Under the pieces are notes generated by a model. That model did no database searches. It was not told where the DNA came from and worked only from the letters and a program-made list of their open reading frames with translations. DNA of 64,000 nt from Collinsella provencensis. Lineage in GTDB: Bacteria > Actinomycetota > Coriobacteriia > Coriobacteriales > Coriobacteriaceae. The stretch lies in NCBI RefSeq assembly GCF_900199705.1, contig NZ_LT904908.1, positions 193,694-257,693 of the forward strand. Direction: 5' to 3'. The stretch's first letter is position 1. Every line of letters begins with the position of its first letter. A program made the translations under genes and the position numbers. Of the stretch, positions 8,618-16,658 are shown piece by piece.

Positions 8618-8668
8618 CTCGCGCGCGGGCATCTTGATGACGAACATCTAGTTCATAGGTGTATTTGA

Positions 8669-8704
8669 CAGGCGTCTGCGGATTCCGTGGGCGCCTGCAT
8701 TTTG
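8669..8704 (+). terminator. Partial terminator or attenuator between ptsH and ptsI
   Basis: CAGGCG (8669-8674) pairs with CGCCTG (8692-8697), extended inside by CGG/CCG pairing, followed by CATTTTG. A second imperfect hairpin (CCCCTCCG with CGGAGAGGGG, 8710-8729) follows in the enzyme I leader. Confidence 0.45.
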
Positions 8705-8779
8705 TATATCCCCTCCGCACGGAGAGGGGAGTACGGGATTTCCGTTAGCGATAACGGGACACAGAGAGAGGAAATGGGA

Positions 8780-10471
8780 ATGTACCAGGGAGTCAATGCT
8801 TCCGAAGGCATCGGTATCGGCACCGTTATGGTCGCCGTCGACCCCGATCTGACCTTCGATCCGCATGAGGTTTCCGACACTGCAGCCGAGAAGGAGCGCT
8901 ATCAGGCGGCCCTCGCGGTTTTCTGTGAGAAGACCCAAGCTCAGGCCGACCACATGAAGGTCGCCGTGGGTGAGGCCGAGGCCGAGATCATGGCCGGTCA
9001 CATCATGCTCGCCCAGGACCCCGGTATGACGGACGCCATCGCGGCGGGCACCTGCGCCGAGAAGGCCCTCGTGGACACGAGCACCATGTTCGAGAACATG
9101 TTCTTGTCCATGGACGACGAGATGTTCCGCCTGCGCGCTGCCGATATCGCCGACATCCGTACCGGTATCCTCGCCGAGCTTCTGGGCGTCGAGGTCGTGG
9201 ACCTCTCCGTTTTGCCCGAGAACACCGTCGTGGTCGTGCATGATCTCACGCCGTCCATGACCGCCACCATCGACAAGGAGCACATCGCCGGCATTGTGAC
9301 CGAGACGGGTGGCCGTACCTCCCACTCCGCCATCATCGCCCGCGCGCTCGAGATTCCCGCGGTGCTCTCCGTGGCCAACAGCTGCTCCGCGCTGACCAAC
9401 GGCATGCCCGTCATCGTCGACGGTGGGCAGGGCATCGTCATCGCCGAGCCCGATGACGACGTGTTGGCCGAGTACCAGACAAAGGCCAAAGAGTACGCCG
9501 AGAACAAGGCCGCTCTCGAGGCGTTCCGCGGCAAGGAGACCGTGACCGCCGACGGCATCAAGAAGATTCTCGGCTGCAACATCGGCAGCCCCGACGACGT
9601 CGCCAACGCGCTCGATCATGACGCTGAGGCTATCGGCCTGTTCCGCTCCGAGTTCCTGTTCATGGACGCCACCGAGCTTCCGAGCGAGGAGGAGCAGTTC
9701 CAGGCATACCGTAAGGTCGCTACGGCCTTGAAGGGTGCCCCGGTCATCATCCGTACGCTCGACGTGGGCGGCGACAAGGCGATTCCGTATCTGCACATGG
9801 AGCCGGAGGAGAACCCGTTCATGGGCTTCCGCGCCGTGCGCTACTGCCTCGAGAACCCCGATCAGTACAAGGTCCAGCTCCGCGCCCTGCTGCGCGCTGG
9901 CGCCTTTGGCGATGTCAAGATCATGATCCCTCTCGTCACTTGCGTCGAGGAGGTTCGCGCCGTCAAGGAGCTCGTCGAGGAGTGCAAGAAGGAGCTCGAG
10001 TGCGAGGGCCTGAAGTACGACGAGAACATCGAGGTCGGCGTCATGATGGAGACCCCCGCTGCCTCCCTCATCGCCGATAAGCTCGCCGAGGAAGTTGACT
10101 TCTTCTCCATCGGCACCAACGATCTTACGGGCTACACCATGTGCGCCGACCGCGGCAACGACCATATTTCCAACCTGTATCAGGTCTACTACCCGGCCGT
10201 TCTGCGCTCGATCAAGAACATCATCGAGAGCGGTGTCAACGCCGGCATCATGGTGGGCATGTGTGGCGAGGCTGCCGCCGATCCGCTGCTCGAGCCGCTG
10301 CTGATCTCCTTCGGCCTGGAGGAGTTCTCCATGTCCGCACCGAGCATCCTGCGCGCCCGCAAGACCATCTCCCAGTGGACCAAGGCCGAGTGCGACGAGC
10401 TCGCCGAGAAGGCCCTTGCCTGCTCCACCGCGGCAGAGGTCAAAGAGCTGCTTGAGGCTGCAGCACGCTAA
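8780..10471 (+). CDS. ptsI: PTS enzyme I (phosphoenolpyruvate-protein phosphotransferase)
   Basis: A cytoplasmic protein of 563 residues that transfers phosphate from phosphoenolpyruvate to HPr, the first step of PTS sugar uptake. The phosphohistidine is at about residue 182 in GGRTSHSAIIAR. The C-terminal PEP-binding barrel shows FFSIGTNDLTGYT and the catalytic Cys at about residue 495 in VGMCGEAA. Length is normal. The frame is open well upstream, but ATG at 8780 has GAGAGG at 8-base spacing and begins with the usual MYQGVNASEGIGIG; ATG at 8774 is too close to that ribosome site. It lies downstream of ptsH and upstream of a PfkB-type kinase. Confidence 0.95.
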   Translation: MYQGVNASEGIGIGTVMVAVDPDLTFDPHEVSDTAAEKERYQAALAVFCEKTQAQADHMKVAVGEAEAEIMAGHIMLAQDPGMTDAIAAGTCAEKALVDTSTMFENMFLSMDDEMFRLRAADIADIRTGILAELLGVEVVDLSVLPENTVVVVHDLTPSMTATIDKEHIAGIVTETGGRTSHSAIIARALEIPAVLSVANSCSALTNGMPVIVDGGQGIVIAEPDDDVLAEYQTKAKEYAENKAALEAFRGKETVTADGIKKILGCNIGSPDDVANALDHDAEAIGLFRSEFLFMDATELPSEEEQFQAYRKVATALKGAPVIIRTLDVGGDKAIPYLHMEPEENPFMGFRAVRYCLENPDQYKVQLRALLRAGAFGDVKIMIPLVTCVEEVRAVKELVEECKKELECEGLKYDENIEVGVMMETPAASLIADKLAEEVDFFSIGTNDLTGYTMCADRGNDHISNLYQVYYPAVLRSIKNIIESGVNAGIMVGMCGEAAADPLLEPLLISFGLEEFSMSAPSILRARKTISQWTKAECDELAEKALACSTAAEVKELLEAAAR

Positions 10472-10480
10472 GCTTTGAAA

Positions 10481-10516
10481 AACGGCCATGGACTGTCTGT
10501 TCGGTCCATGGCCGTT
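10481..10516 (+). terminator. Strong hairpin after ptsI
   Basis: A perfect 13-bp stem, AACGGCCATGGAC (10481-10493) with GTCCATGGCCGTT (10504-10516), starting nine bases after the ptsI stop. The + strand tail is only TTCTAT, while the minus strand has TTTTTC, so it may work in both directions. Confidence 0.7.
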
Positions 10517-10614
10517 CTATGGCTTGGCACTTGGGCCTTGTGCCCGTGATTGTAACCGACACGCTTTTTCGCGATGCGCTTTGCACGTGGAATAGCGCAG
10601 ATGAGGAGGCTTGC

Positions 10615-11547
10615 ATGTTCTATACGCTTACAGCCAATCCGGCTGTCGATATGACGGTGTCCAGCTCCCCGCTCGTTCCCGATGAGAACGTGCGCGCGGG
10701 CTCTGCGAGCTACACCGCCAACGGCAAGGGTCTCGATGTTTCCTTCGCCCTCAAGAAGTTCGGCGTCGACTCCGTCGCGCTCGGCTTCTTCGGCGGCTTT
10801 ACCGGCCGTTACATCGTCGAGGAGACCATGAACCTCGGTTGCCTGTGCCGTCCGGTGTGGATCGATGGCATTACGCGTATTTGCGCGTACATCAACGACG
10901 GTGAGCATGAGTACGGCGTCTTGAACCCGGGACCTCCGCTGACTCCACAGTATGAGGAGAAGCTTTACGACATTATCGACACCAGCTCCGATGTGAGCTG
11001 CCTGGTGGTTTCCGGCTCCGTTCCCCCGCGCACATCCAAGGACTTCCTTTCCAAGGTCATGGATCACGCTCAGGCACGTGGCGCCGACGTGGTGCTCGAC
11101 CTCTCTTCCGAGACGCTGAAGGAGCTCGCTCACAAGAAGCCGCTGCTCATCAAGCCGAACCATCACGAGATGCGTGCCATCTTTGGCGTCCCGGTGAACA
11201 CGGACGACGAGGTGCGTGTCGCTATGCGCATGGCTCACGAGGCAGGCGTTCAGAACGTTCTGCTCACCCGTGGTAGCCGTGGTGACGCGTATTTCTCCAA
11301 CGGTGAGGACATCTGGTATGCCAGGCGCGAGTTCAACATCAAGCTCGTTTCCTCCGTGTGCGCAGGCGACTGCACGCTCGCTGCGTTCCTGCACAAGTGG
11401 TATAAGGATCGCGACAATGTCGAGGATGCCATGAAGCTCGCTCTTGCCACCGGCGCAAACGTTGCCGAGGCTGTGGGCTTGGGCGACTTTGGCCGTGTTG
11501 ACGAGTACAGCAAGCGCATTACGGTGCGCAAGCTCGAGCGCGAGTAG
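10615..11547 (+). CDS. PfkB-family sugar-phosphate kinase, 1-phosphofructokinase-like
   Basis: A 310-residue ribokinase/PfkB-fold enzyme, closest in layout to 1-phosphofructokinase and tagatose-6-phosphate kinase: YTLTANPAVDMTV at the N-terminus, the NGKGLDVSFALKKFG sugar-binding motif, KPNHHEM and LLTRGSRGD. The C-terminal active-site motif reads SSVCAGDCTLAAF; the catalytic Asp (about residue 252) is kept, but the first Gly of the usual GAGD is Cys. ATG at 10615 has GAGGAGG (10603-10609) at 5-base spacing. Its place after the PTS genes fits phosphorylation of a sugar 1-phosphate imported by PTS, but the exact substrate is not decided by sequence. No fructose EIIBC lies next to it. Confidence 0.75.
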   Translation: MFYTLTANPAVDMTVSSSPLVPDENVRAGSASYTANGKGLDVSFALKKFGVDSVALGFFGGFTGRYIVEETMNLGCLCRPVWIDGITRICAYINDGEHEYGVLNPGPPLTPQYEEKLYDIIDTSSDVSCLVVSGSVPPRTSKDFLSKVMDHAQARGADVVLDLSSETLKELAHKKPLLIKPNHHEMRAIFGVPVNTDDEVRVAMRMAHEAGVQNVLLTRGSRGDAYFSNGEDIWYARREFNIKLVSSVCAGDCTLAAFLHKWYKDRDNVEDAMKLALATGANVAEAVGLGDFGRVDEYSKRITVRKLERE

Positions 11548-11665
11548 CCTTTGCGATTTCCTCGCCGTCCAGCGGTGGCGTGCGTTTATCGGGCGGTTTG
11601 CTTTGCGGCGCTGCCCTGTTGTTCGATGAGGTTTGTCGCTGATTTGCATCACGTTTCGTGAAACG

Positions 11666-11710
11666 ATCGGACGTCTCGACCCAGTGGTTCGGGGCGTCCG
11701 ATTTGTTTTA
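11666..11710 (+). terminator. Terminator after the PfkB-family kinase
   Basis: ATCGGACG (11666-11673) pairs with CGTCCGAT (11695-11702), with further pairing inside, followed by TTGTTTTA. Confidence 0.7.
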
Positions 11711-11787
11711 GATGGCAAGCCCGTTGTATGGCGAGATTGGCTTAAGATGTAGTCAAACCCTATGAATGCAGGTGAATTGGGAGGCCC

Positions 11788-13230
11788 ATGGAGCATATGA
11801 CGGATATCGCGTTTGCCGGTTCGGCGCTCAACGGCGCGGTTCCAAGCGCAGCCGCGTTGCGTGTGCTTGAAGCCCTTGAAACACAGGGGCTTGAAGCGTG
11901 GCTGGTGGGCGGTTGGGTGCGCGACGCTTTGATGGGCGTTGCGTGCCATGATATCGATGTCTGCTGTAGCGGTTCATGGGAGCAAAGCGCCGCCGCATTG
12001 CGCGAGCGCGACATCGATGTCGTTGAGTCGGGTACGAAGTTCGGCGGTATCACCGCTGTAGTGGACGGTGAGCGCATCGAGGTCACCGCATATCGCTTGG
12101 ACGGGTTTTATAGCGACGGGCGCCATCCCGAGCAGGTGGTGCGCGCCTCGTGCGTTGAGGAGGATCTCGCGCGTCGAGACTTCACAGTCAACGCCATGGC
12201 GTGGCATCCTCAACGCGGTCTGCTCGATCTGTACGACGGGCGTGGTGACATTGAGCGCCGCGTGATCCGTGCGGTGGGTGAGCCACGTCGCAGATTTGAA
12301 GAGGATGCGCTTCGTATGCTTCGTGCGGTGCGGTTCGCATGTCGCTTGGATTTTGTGATCGAAGAGCAGACGGCAAAGGCGCTTGCGACTTGCGCCCCGT
12401 TGCTGGATCAAGTTGCACGCGAGCGCGTGGGTATCGAGCTCAATGGGATGTTGCTTACACGTCACGGGGGGGACGCACTCCTGCGTTATCCGGAGCTCAT
12501 GTGTGCAGCGATTCCGGAGCTTGCGGCTTCGCGCGGCTTTGACCAGCGTACTCAGTACCATGCCTTTGACGTATACGATCATGTGGCGCGTGTGCTTACG
12601 GTGGCAGGCGAGTTGTCGAGTTCCCGCATTGACGGGGGAGATCCGACCTCGCCCGTATCGGCTTCGCTTATGTGGGCGGCGCTGCTCCACGACATCGCCA
12701 AGCCTGATTGCTTTACCGTGGACGAGAACGGGCGCGGGCATTTTTATGGGCACCCTGAGCGCGGTGCGAAGGTCGCGCGAGACATCATGCGTCGTTTTTC
12801 GTGCAACAACGATTTGATTCGCGATGCGTGTCTGCTCATTCGGTTTCATGACGAGCCGATGCGCCCCACACGCGAGCGCCTATTGTACATGATGGGCAAC
12901 ATAGCAGGGGAGGGCGTCGATACGCATCGCTTGATGGACGAGCTGTTCGACCTCAAGCGTGCCGACACGCTCGGTAAGGCTCCGAGCTGTTTCTATTACG
13001 TTGAAGATATCGAGCATATGCGCGCAATGACACACGAGCTGTTCGAGAGTGGGGAGGCGTACAGCATCAAGACGCTTGCCTTGACGGGCGGGGACTTGAT
13101 TGCCGCAGGTATGACGCCTGGTCCGCAAATCGGCGCGGCGCTCAAACGGGCGCTTGAGGCGACGATGCGCGGTGAGGTTGCAAACGAACGCGAGGATCTG
13201 CTCGCATACGCTATTTCTTCTTCTTGTTAA
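11788..13230 (+). CDS. cca: CCA tRNA nucleotidyltransferase with HD domain
   Basis: A 480-residue enzyme that adds or repairs the CCA end of tRNAs. The N-terminal class II nucleotidyltransferase head shows VGGWVRDALMG and the metal motif HDIDVCC. Residues about 120-200 are the RNA/nucleotide recognition region (RDFTVNAMAW, then RRFEEDALRMLRAVRFA). An HD phosphohydrolase-type domain (ALLHDIAKPDC, then GHPERGAKVA) follows from about residue 290. ATG at 11788 has GGAGG only 3-4 bases away, and ATG at 11797 is a possible alternative start. The last 20 bases overlap the 3' end of the minus-strand flippase-like gene. The tRNAs in this window already encode CCA, so repair is the likely main need for these. 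Confidence 0.9.
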   Translation: MEHMTDIAFAGSALNGAVPSAAALRVLEALETQGLEAWLVGGWVRDALMGVACHDIDVCCSGSWEQSAAALRERDIDVVESGTKFGGITAVVDGERIEVTAYRLDGFYSDGRHPEQVVRASCVEEDLARRDFTVNAMAWHPQRGLLDLYDGRGDIERRVIRAVGEPRRRFEEDALRMLRAVRFACRLDFVIEEQTAKALATCAPLLDQVARERVGIELNGMLLTRHGGDALLRYPELMCAAIPELAASRGFDQRTQYHAFDVYDHVARVLTVAGELSSSRIDGGDPTSPVSASLMWAALLHDIAKPDCFTVDENGRGHFYGHPERGAKVARDIMRRFSCNNDLIRDACLLIRFHDEPMRPTRERLLYMMGNIAGEGVDTHRLMDELFDLKRADTLGKAPSCFYYVEDIEHMRAMTHELFESGEAYSIKTLALTGGDLIAAGMTPGPQIGAALKRALEATMRGEVANEREDLLAYAISSSC

Positions 13231-14563
13231 ACGCCTTGGGCGAGACCGTGATGCCTGCTGAAGTTCGACGAATGGTGCGCTCCTGTGCTTTTTTGTTGTG
13301 TTGAGTTGAAGAGGCGGCGGGTGCAAGGACATGTGTCGGCGCCGTGCTTTCGTGCGTGGAAGTCGTGCTGGCAGAAGCGGTGCGCGCAATGGGAGCTGAC
13401 GTGGCCATTGCCACAGATTTTTCGTGCTCGAGTTTTTGAACCTTGCTGCGACCGAACTTGGACACCGCGCGGTCCCAGCGATCATGCAGGCTGGCATGAT
13501 GAGAACTCTTGAGACCCAGCAGAGGGGCTGCCAAGATAGTGGGCGCGATAAAGGTGATAAGACGCCACAGCAGATAGCCGGCAGTCGCGGCGCTTCCATA
13601 GAAGTGACCGAGGAACAGCGCGAAACCGCCCTCGGCACCGCCTGTTCCGCCCGGCAGCGGCACGGCAGAGCTCAACAGTTGCACAAAGGCGCTGGCAGCC
13701 ATGACCGAGAAAAAGTCGACGTCGTTATGGCCGAACGAGAGCATGAGAAAATAGGGGACGAGGTAGAAAAACGCCAGCTGCATCATGGTGATGACCACGG
13801 TGATCGCCATGGATTTGAAGTGGCCTGCGGCCAAACGGAATTTGTCTGAGAACGCATGGATCTCGTTGTCGACAAACTCGTGCCAGCCTTCGGCTTTGTT
13901 GCGGCCCACACCCATGCGTGTAAGCACGTTGATGCCCCAATGGGAAAGACGAATCACGGTGGTGGGCATCAAAGCGATGGCGAAGATGGAAAGCAGGATG
14001 AGTACATGCCCGCCGAAGCTGAACACGCACAGGAGCGTGATGTCACCATACTGCTTTGCAAAAAACGGCATACGTGCAAGCAGGAGGATGGCGCCCCAAG
14101 CTACCAGGCCGAATTGGTACACGATGAAGCGCGTGAACTGGATGGCACCAGCTTCGCCCACGTTTTGACCAGCCTTGGTGAGGCGGTAGATCTGCGCAGG
14201 CGTGGAGCCCATCATCATGGGTGTGAGATTGCCAAAGAAGATGCCGCTCGCCTCAACGGAGATGAGGTCGCGCACGCCTACGGGGCTCTTGGGGTCGAGC
14301 CAGACGGCAATGGCGTAGGCGCCGATGCCGAAGATGAGATAGAGCAGCATGCACAGACAGCTTACGATGAGCCAAGGCGCCTGCACACTTTGCATGGCTT
14401 CCCAGAATTGGGCGATTTGACCTGTGACTACAAGGTAGACAATGTAGGCGATCAACACGATGCCGATGAAAATGGCACCGCGACGCGCCATGGTTTTATC
14501 GTCGCCTCCAGCAGGTGCGTCGACCTGCGGAGCGGGTGAAGTATATTTGGAGGAGCTCGACAA
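13211..14563 (-). CDS. Flippase-like membrane protein (LPG synthase TM region family) with basic C-terminal tail
   Basis: A 450-residue protein with about eight membrane segments and the family motif VPLPGGTGGAEGGF typical of the lysylphosphatidylglycerol-synthase membrane region (AglD/UPF0104-like). Members are thought to move lipids or lipid-linked sugars across the membrane. The frame is open to GTG 14698 and ATG 14689, but TTG at 14563 has a perfect AAGGAGG (14575-14569) at 5-base spacing and gives a start with no long extra N-terminus, so I prefer it. The last 90-100 residues are a low-complexity Ser/Thr/Ala-rich tail ending FNKKKK. It lacks the soluble aminoacyl-transfer domain of full MprF. 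Its 3' end overlaps cca by 20 bases. Confidence 0.75.
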   Translation of the reverse strand: MSSSSKYTSPAPQVDAPAGGDDKTMARRGAIFIGIVLIAYIVYLVVTGQIAQFWEAMQSVQAPWLIVSCLCMLLYLIFGIGAYAIAVWLDPKSPVGVRDLISVEASGIFFGNLTPMMMGSTPAQIYRLTKAGQNVGEAGAIQFTRFIVYQFGLVAWGAILLLARMPFFAKQYGDITLLCVFSFGGHVLILLSIFAIALMPTTVIRLSHWGINVLTRMGVGRNKAEGWHEFVDNEIHAFSDKFRLAAGHFKSMAITVVITMMQLAFFYLVPYFLMLSFGHNDVDFFSVMAASAFVQLLSSAVPLPGGTGGAEGGFALFLGHFYGSAATAGYLLWRLITFIAPTILAAPLLGLKSSHHASLHDRWDRAVSKFGRSKVQKLEHEKSVAMATSAPIARTASASTTSTHESTAPTHVLAPAASSTQHNKKAQERTIRRTSAGITVSPKAFNKKKK

Positions 14564-14724
14564 GGAAGCCTCCTTGATAGGCGCTACAACACACCCATTG
14601 TAGAAGTTCTTTTCTATGTTTGAGTGCGCAATCGTTTGGTCTTCTTGTGAGGGATCGTTTGCCACCATATGGGCACGGCGGCTTCTCATTTTGTTCACAA
14701 CACTAATTTTTCTTGATTTAGGGC

Positions 14725-14753
14725 TTGCGAAGACGGGGAACTTTCCGTATAGT
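14725..14753 (+). promoter_or_regulatory. Strong promoter of the tRNA-Gln/Glu operon
   Basis: TTGCGA (14725-14730), an ideal 17-base spacer and TATAGT (14748-14753). The predicted start is about 28 bases before tRNA-Gln. Confidence 0.8.
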
Positions 14754-14787
14754 ATTTCCTCGCGCTAAGACCTAATGTGCATCTCAT

Positions 14788-14861
14788 TGGGATGTCGTCT
14801 AATGGCAGGACAGCGGATTCTGGTTCCGTCAATGGGGGTTCGACTCCCTCCATCCCAGCCA
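14788..14861 (+). tRNA. tRNA-Gln (anticodon CTG)
   Basis: A 74-base cloverleaf with encoded CCA. The acceptor stem is TGGGATG/CATCCCA, the anticodon loop TTCTGGT gives CTG, and the T-arm contains GGTTCGACTCC. It is the first gene of a three-tRNA operon. Confidence 0.95.
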
Positions 14862-14885
14862 TGATGCACTTATTTCTTATCGTAT

Positions 14886-14962
14886 GGCCCGTTCGTCTAG
14901 CGGTTTAGGACGCCGCCCTCTCAAGGCGGAGATCACCAGTTCGAATCTGGTACGGGCTACCA
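14886..14962 (+). tRNA. tRNA-Glu (anticodon CTC), copy 1
   Basis: A 77-base cloverleaf with encoded CCA. The anticodon stem CCGCC/GGCGG holds loop CTCTCAA, anticodon CTC. The acceptor begins with a G-T pair. It is identical to the copy at 14998. Confidence 0.95.
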
Positions 14963-14997
14963 TGAGTTCCTCGGGGCACTCCAAGCCCCTCACATAT

Positions 14998-15074
14998 GGC
15001 CCGTTCGTCTAGCGGTTTAGGACGCCGCCCTCTCAAGGCGGAGATCACCAGTTCGAATCTGGTACGGGCTACCA
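14998..15074 (+). tRNA. tRNA-Glu (anticodon CTC), copy 2
   Basis: Base-for-base identical to the preceding tRNA-Glu; the bases TAT just before the gene are shared too, which suggests a recent tandem duplication or gene conversion. Confidence 0.95.
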
Positions 15075-15082
15075 CATGCGTT

Positions 15083-15114
15083 CCCGGGTCCCGTTTGGGG
15101 CCCGGGTTTTTTTT
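15083..15114 (+). terminator. Intrinsic terminator of the tRNA operon
   Basis: CCCGGGTCCC pairs with GGGGCCCGGG around the loop GTTT, a 10-bp stem with one wobble, followed by eight T (15107-15114). It begins nine bases after the last tRNA. Confidence 0.95.
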
Positions 15115-15175
15115 CTTGCGGTTCTCAGTTGGCTATTTCCACGGCTGTAGTTTTGTCCTCTAAGCCCAGTTTTGT

Positions 15176-15368
15176 GGCAACTTTTGCCAGATTATGAGGC
15201 CTGGCACCTAACCCGAGAGAGCTTTCAGGCGTGGTCGTAACGTTTTGTTCGATGTCGATTCAGCAAAACCGCAGGTCGTTTTGATTCGATGCCTTGTATG
15301 GATCCGCGCGTCATCAGTCTTTCGTTTTCATGCGATCGTAGAGATGTCACAATCTGGCAAAAATTGCC
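15176..15368. repeat. Miniature element-like segment with 18-bp inverted ends
   Basis: The 314 bases between the tRNA terminator and the next gene hold no convincing gene. They contain an 18-base inverted repeat matching at 17 of 18 positions: GGCAACTTTTGCCAGATT at 15176-15193 and the complement of GGCAATTTTTGCCAGATT at 15351-15368, 157 bases apart. No clear target duplication flanks it. It could be a MITE remnant or a dispersed intergenic repeat. Confidence 0.5.
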
Positions 15369-15428
15369 ATTATGGACCCGGTTTCGCAAAAAAGTTAGTC
15401 TTCCGACGGGGGCATAGAAAGGTGCAGT

Positions 15429-16658
15429 CTACTGATACCGCAGGCACTCGACGGGATCGAGCTTGGCGGCGCGACGGGCGGGGTAGTAGCCGAATACCAC
15501 GCCGATGAAAACGGAGATTCCGACCGCAATGGCAATAGCTGCGGGTTCGATGGCGGGTGTGAAAGCTGCGCTCGTGGACCCCGTTACTTCACTTAAGTCG
15601 ATTCCCAAAGCGGTGATGCCAAATGCCAGGCCCCAGGCGATGAGGTAGCCCACAATGGTGCCGATGATGCCGCCCGCGATGCACAGGGCTGAGCTTTCTG
15701 CCAGGAATTGCAGGGTGATGTCGCGTCTTGATGCACCGAGTGCGCGTCGCACGCCGATCTCGCGGATGCGTTCCGTTACATTGGTGAGCATCATATTCAT
15801 GATGCCGATGCCGCCTACCAGCAGTGAAATACCCGCAACCGAGCCGATCATGACCTGGAAGGACATCATGAACGTGTTGAACTGATCGATAGACGACTTG
15901 AGCGAATAGACATACACGTTGTCTTCGATATCCTCGTCATCGATGCGTTTGACTTTGGCAAGCTGCGTTTTCGTCTCCTCCTGCAGGGCGTCGATGTCGA
16001 CCCCTTCGCGAGCGAGGCCGGTAACCTGCGAGAAGTAATGCCATCCGTCGCTGAAGTCTTTGAGAAGGGCTTTGCTGGGAATATACGCGTTGCAATAGCC
16101 CGTACCGGTGATGCCGTCGTCGATAACGCCGATGATGGTGTATGCCTTGTTGTTCAGTTTGAGCGTCTCACCCACGGCACTCGAGGTCCCGGTGCCAAAG
16201 AGCGCTTCCACGCCTGCTCGGCTGATAAGGGCCACGCGAGCTCCGCTAGTGGCTTCTTCTTCGGTATAGATGCGACCTTCAGAGACTTTGCTGTGCATGC
16301 CGGTCATTTCGAGGAACTGCGGGTTGCTGCCGGTGATGCCCACGCTGATCATTTCGTTGTCCACTTGGACCTGTGTGTATGAGTCGTAGGTTCCCTCGAT
16401 CATCTCGTAGTCGGGGATACGTCGGGCGAGGTCGTTGAGGTCATCTTCGTCCAACGGCTCGGCGCAGCTGATGAAGATGGTGCGTGCGGCGTTGAGACCC
16501 ATACCGCTTACCAAGCTGTTGCGCACGCCGCCTATGAGCGACGTCATGGCAATGACCGCCGCAATGCCGATTACGATACCCAGAATAGTGAGTAAGCTTC
16601 GACCGCGGTTCGCCTCAAGAGAGCGCAGCGCTTCACGCGCCAAATCGCGCATGCTCAT
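15429..16658 (-). CDS. MacB/FtsX-type ABC transporter permease
   Basis: A 409-residue permease with the MacB layout: an N-terminal membrane helix (SLLTILGIVIGIAAVIAM), an extracellular domain of about 240 residues, then three membrane helices near the C-terminus (GSVAGISLLVGGIGIMNMML, then REIGVRRALGA and GYYPARRAAKLDPVECLR). Such permeases power export or extraction of peptides, antibiotics or lipoproteins by mechanotransmission without a classical pore. It is the last gene of an adaptor-ATPase-permease operon. Its ATG overlaps the ATPase stop in an ATGA arrangement (16655-16658), which implies coupled translation. Confidence 0.85.
   Translation of the reverse strand: MSMRDLAREALRSLEANRGRSLLTILGIVIGIAAVIAMTSLIGGVRNSLVSGMGLNAARTIFISCAEPLDEDDLNDLARRIPDYEMIEGTYDSYTQVQVDNEMISVGITGSNPQFLEMTGMHSKVSEGRIYTEEEATSGARVALISRAGVEALFGTGTSSAVGETLKLNNKAYTIIGVIDDGITGTGYCNAYIPSKALLKDFSDGWHYFSQVTGLAREGVDIDALQEETKTQLAKVKRIDDEDIEDNVYVYSLKSSIDQFNTFMMSFQVMIGSVAGISLLVGGIGIMNMMLTNVTERIREIGVRRALGASRRDITLQFLAESSALCIAGGIIGTIVGYLIAWGLAFGITALGIDLSEVTGSTSAAFTPAIEPAAIAIAVGISVFIGVVFGYYPARRAAKLDPVECLRYQ

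Noticed and set aside
8648-10489. 613-codon open frame on the minus strand
   Set aside because: Antisense to ptsI, no motifs, shadow of biased third codon positions.
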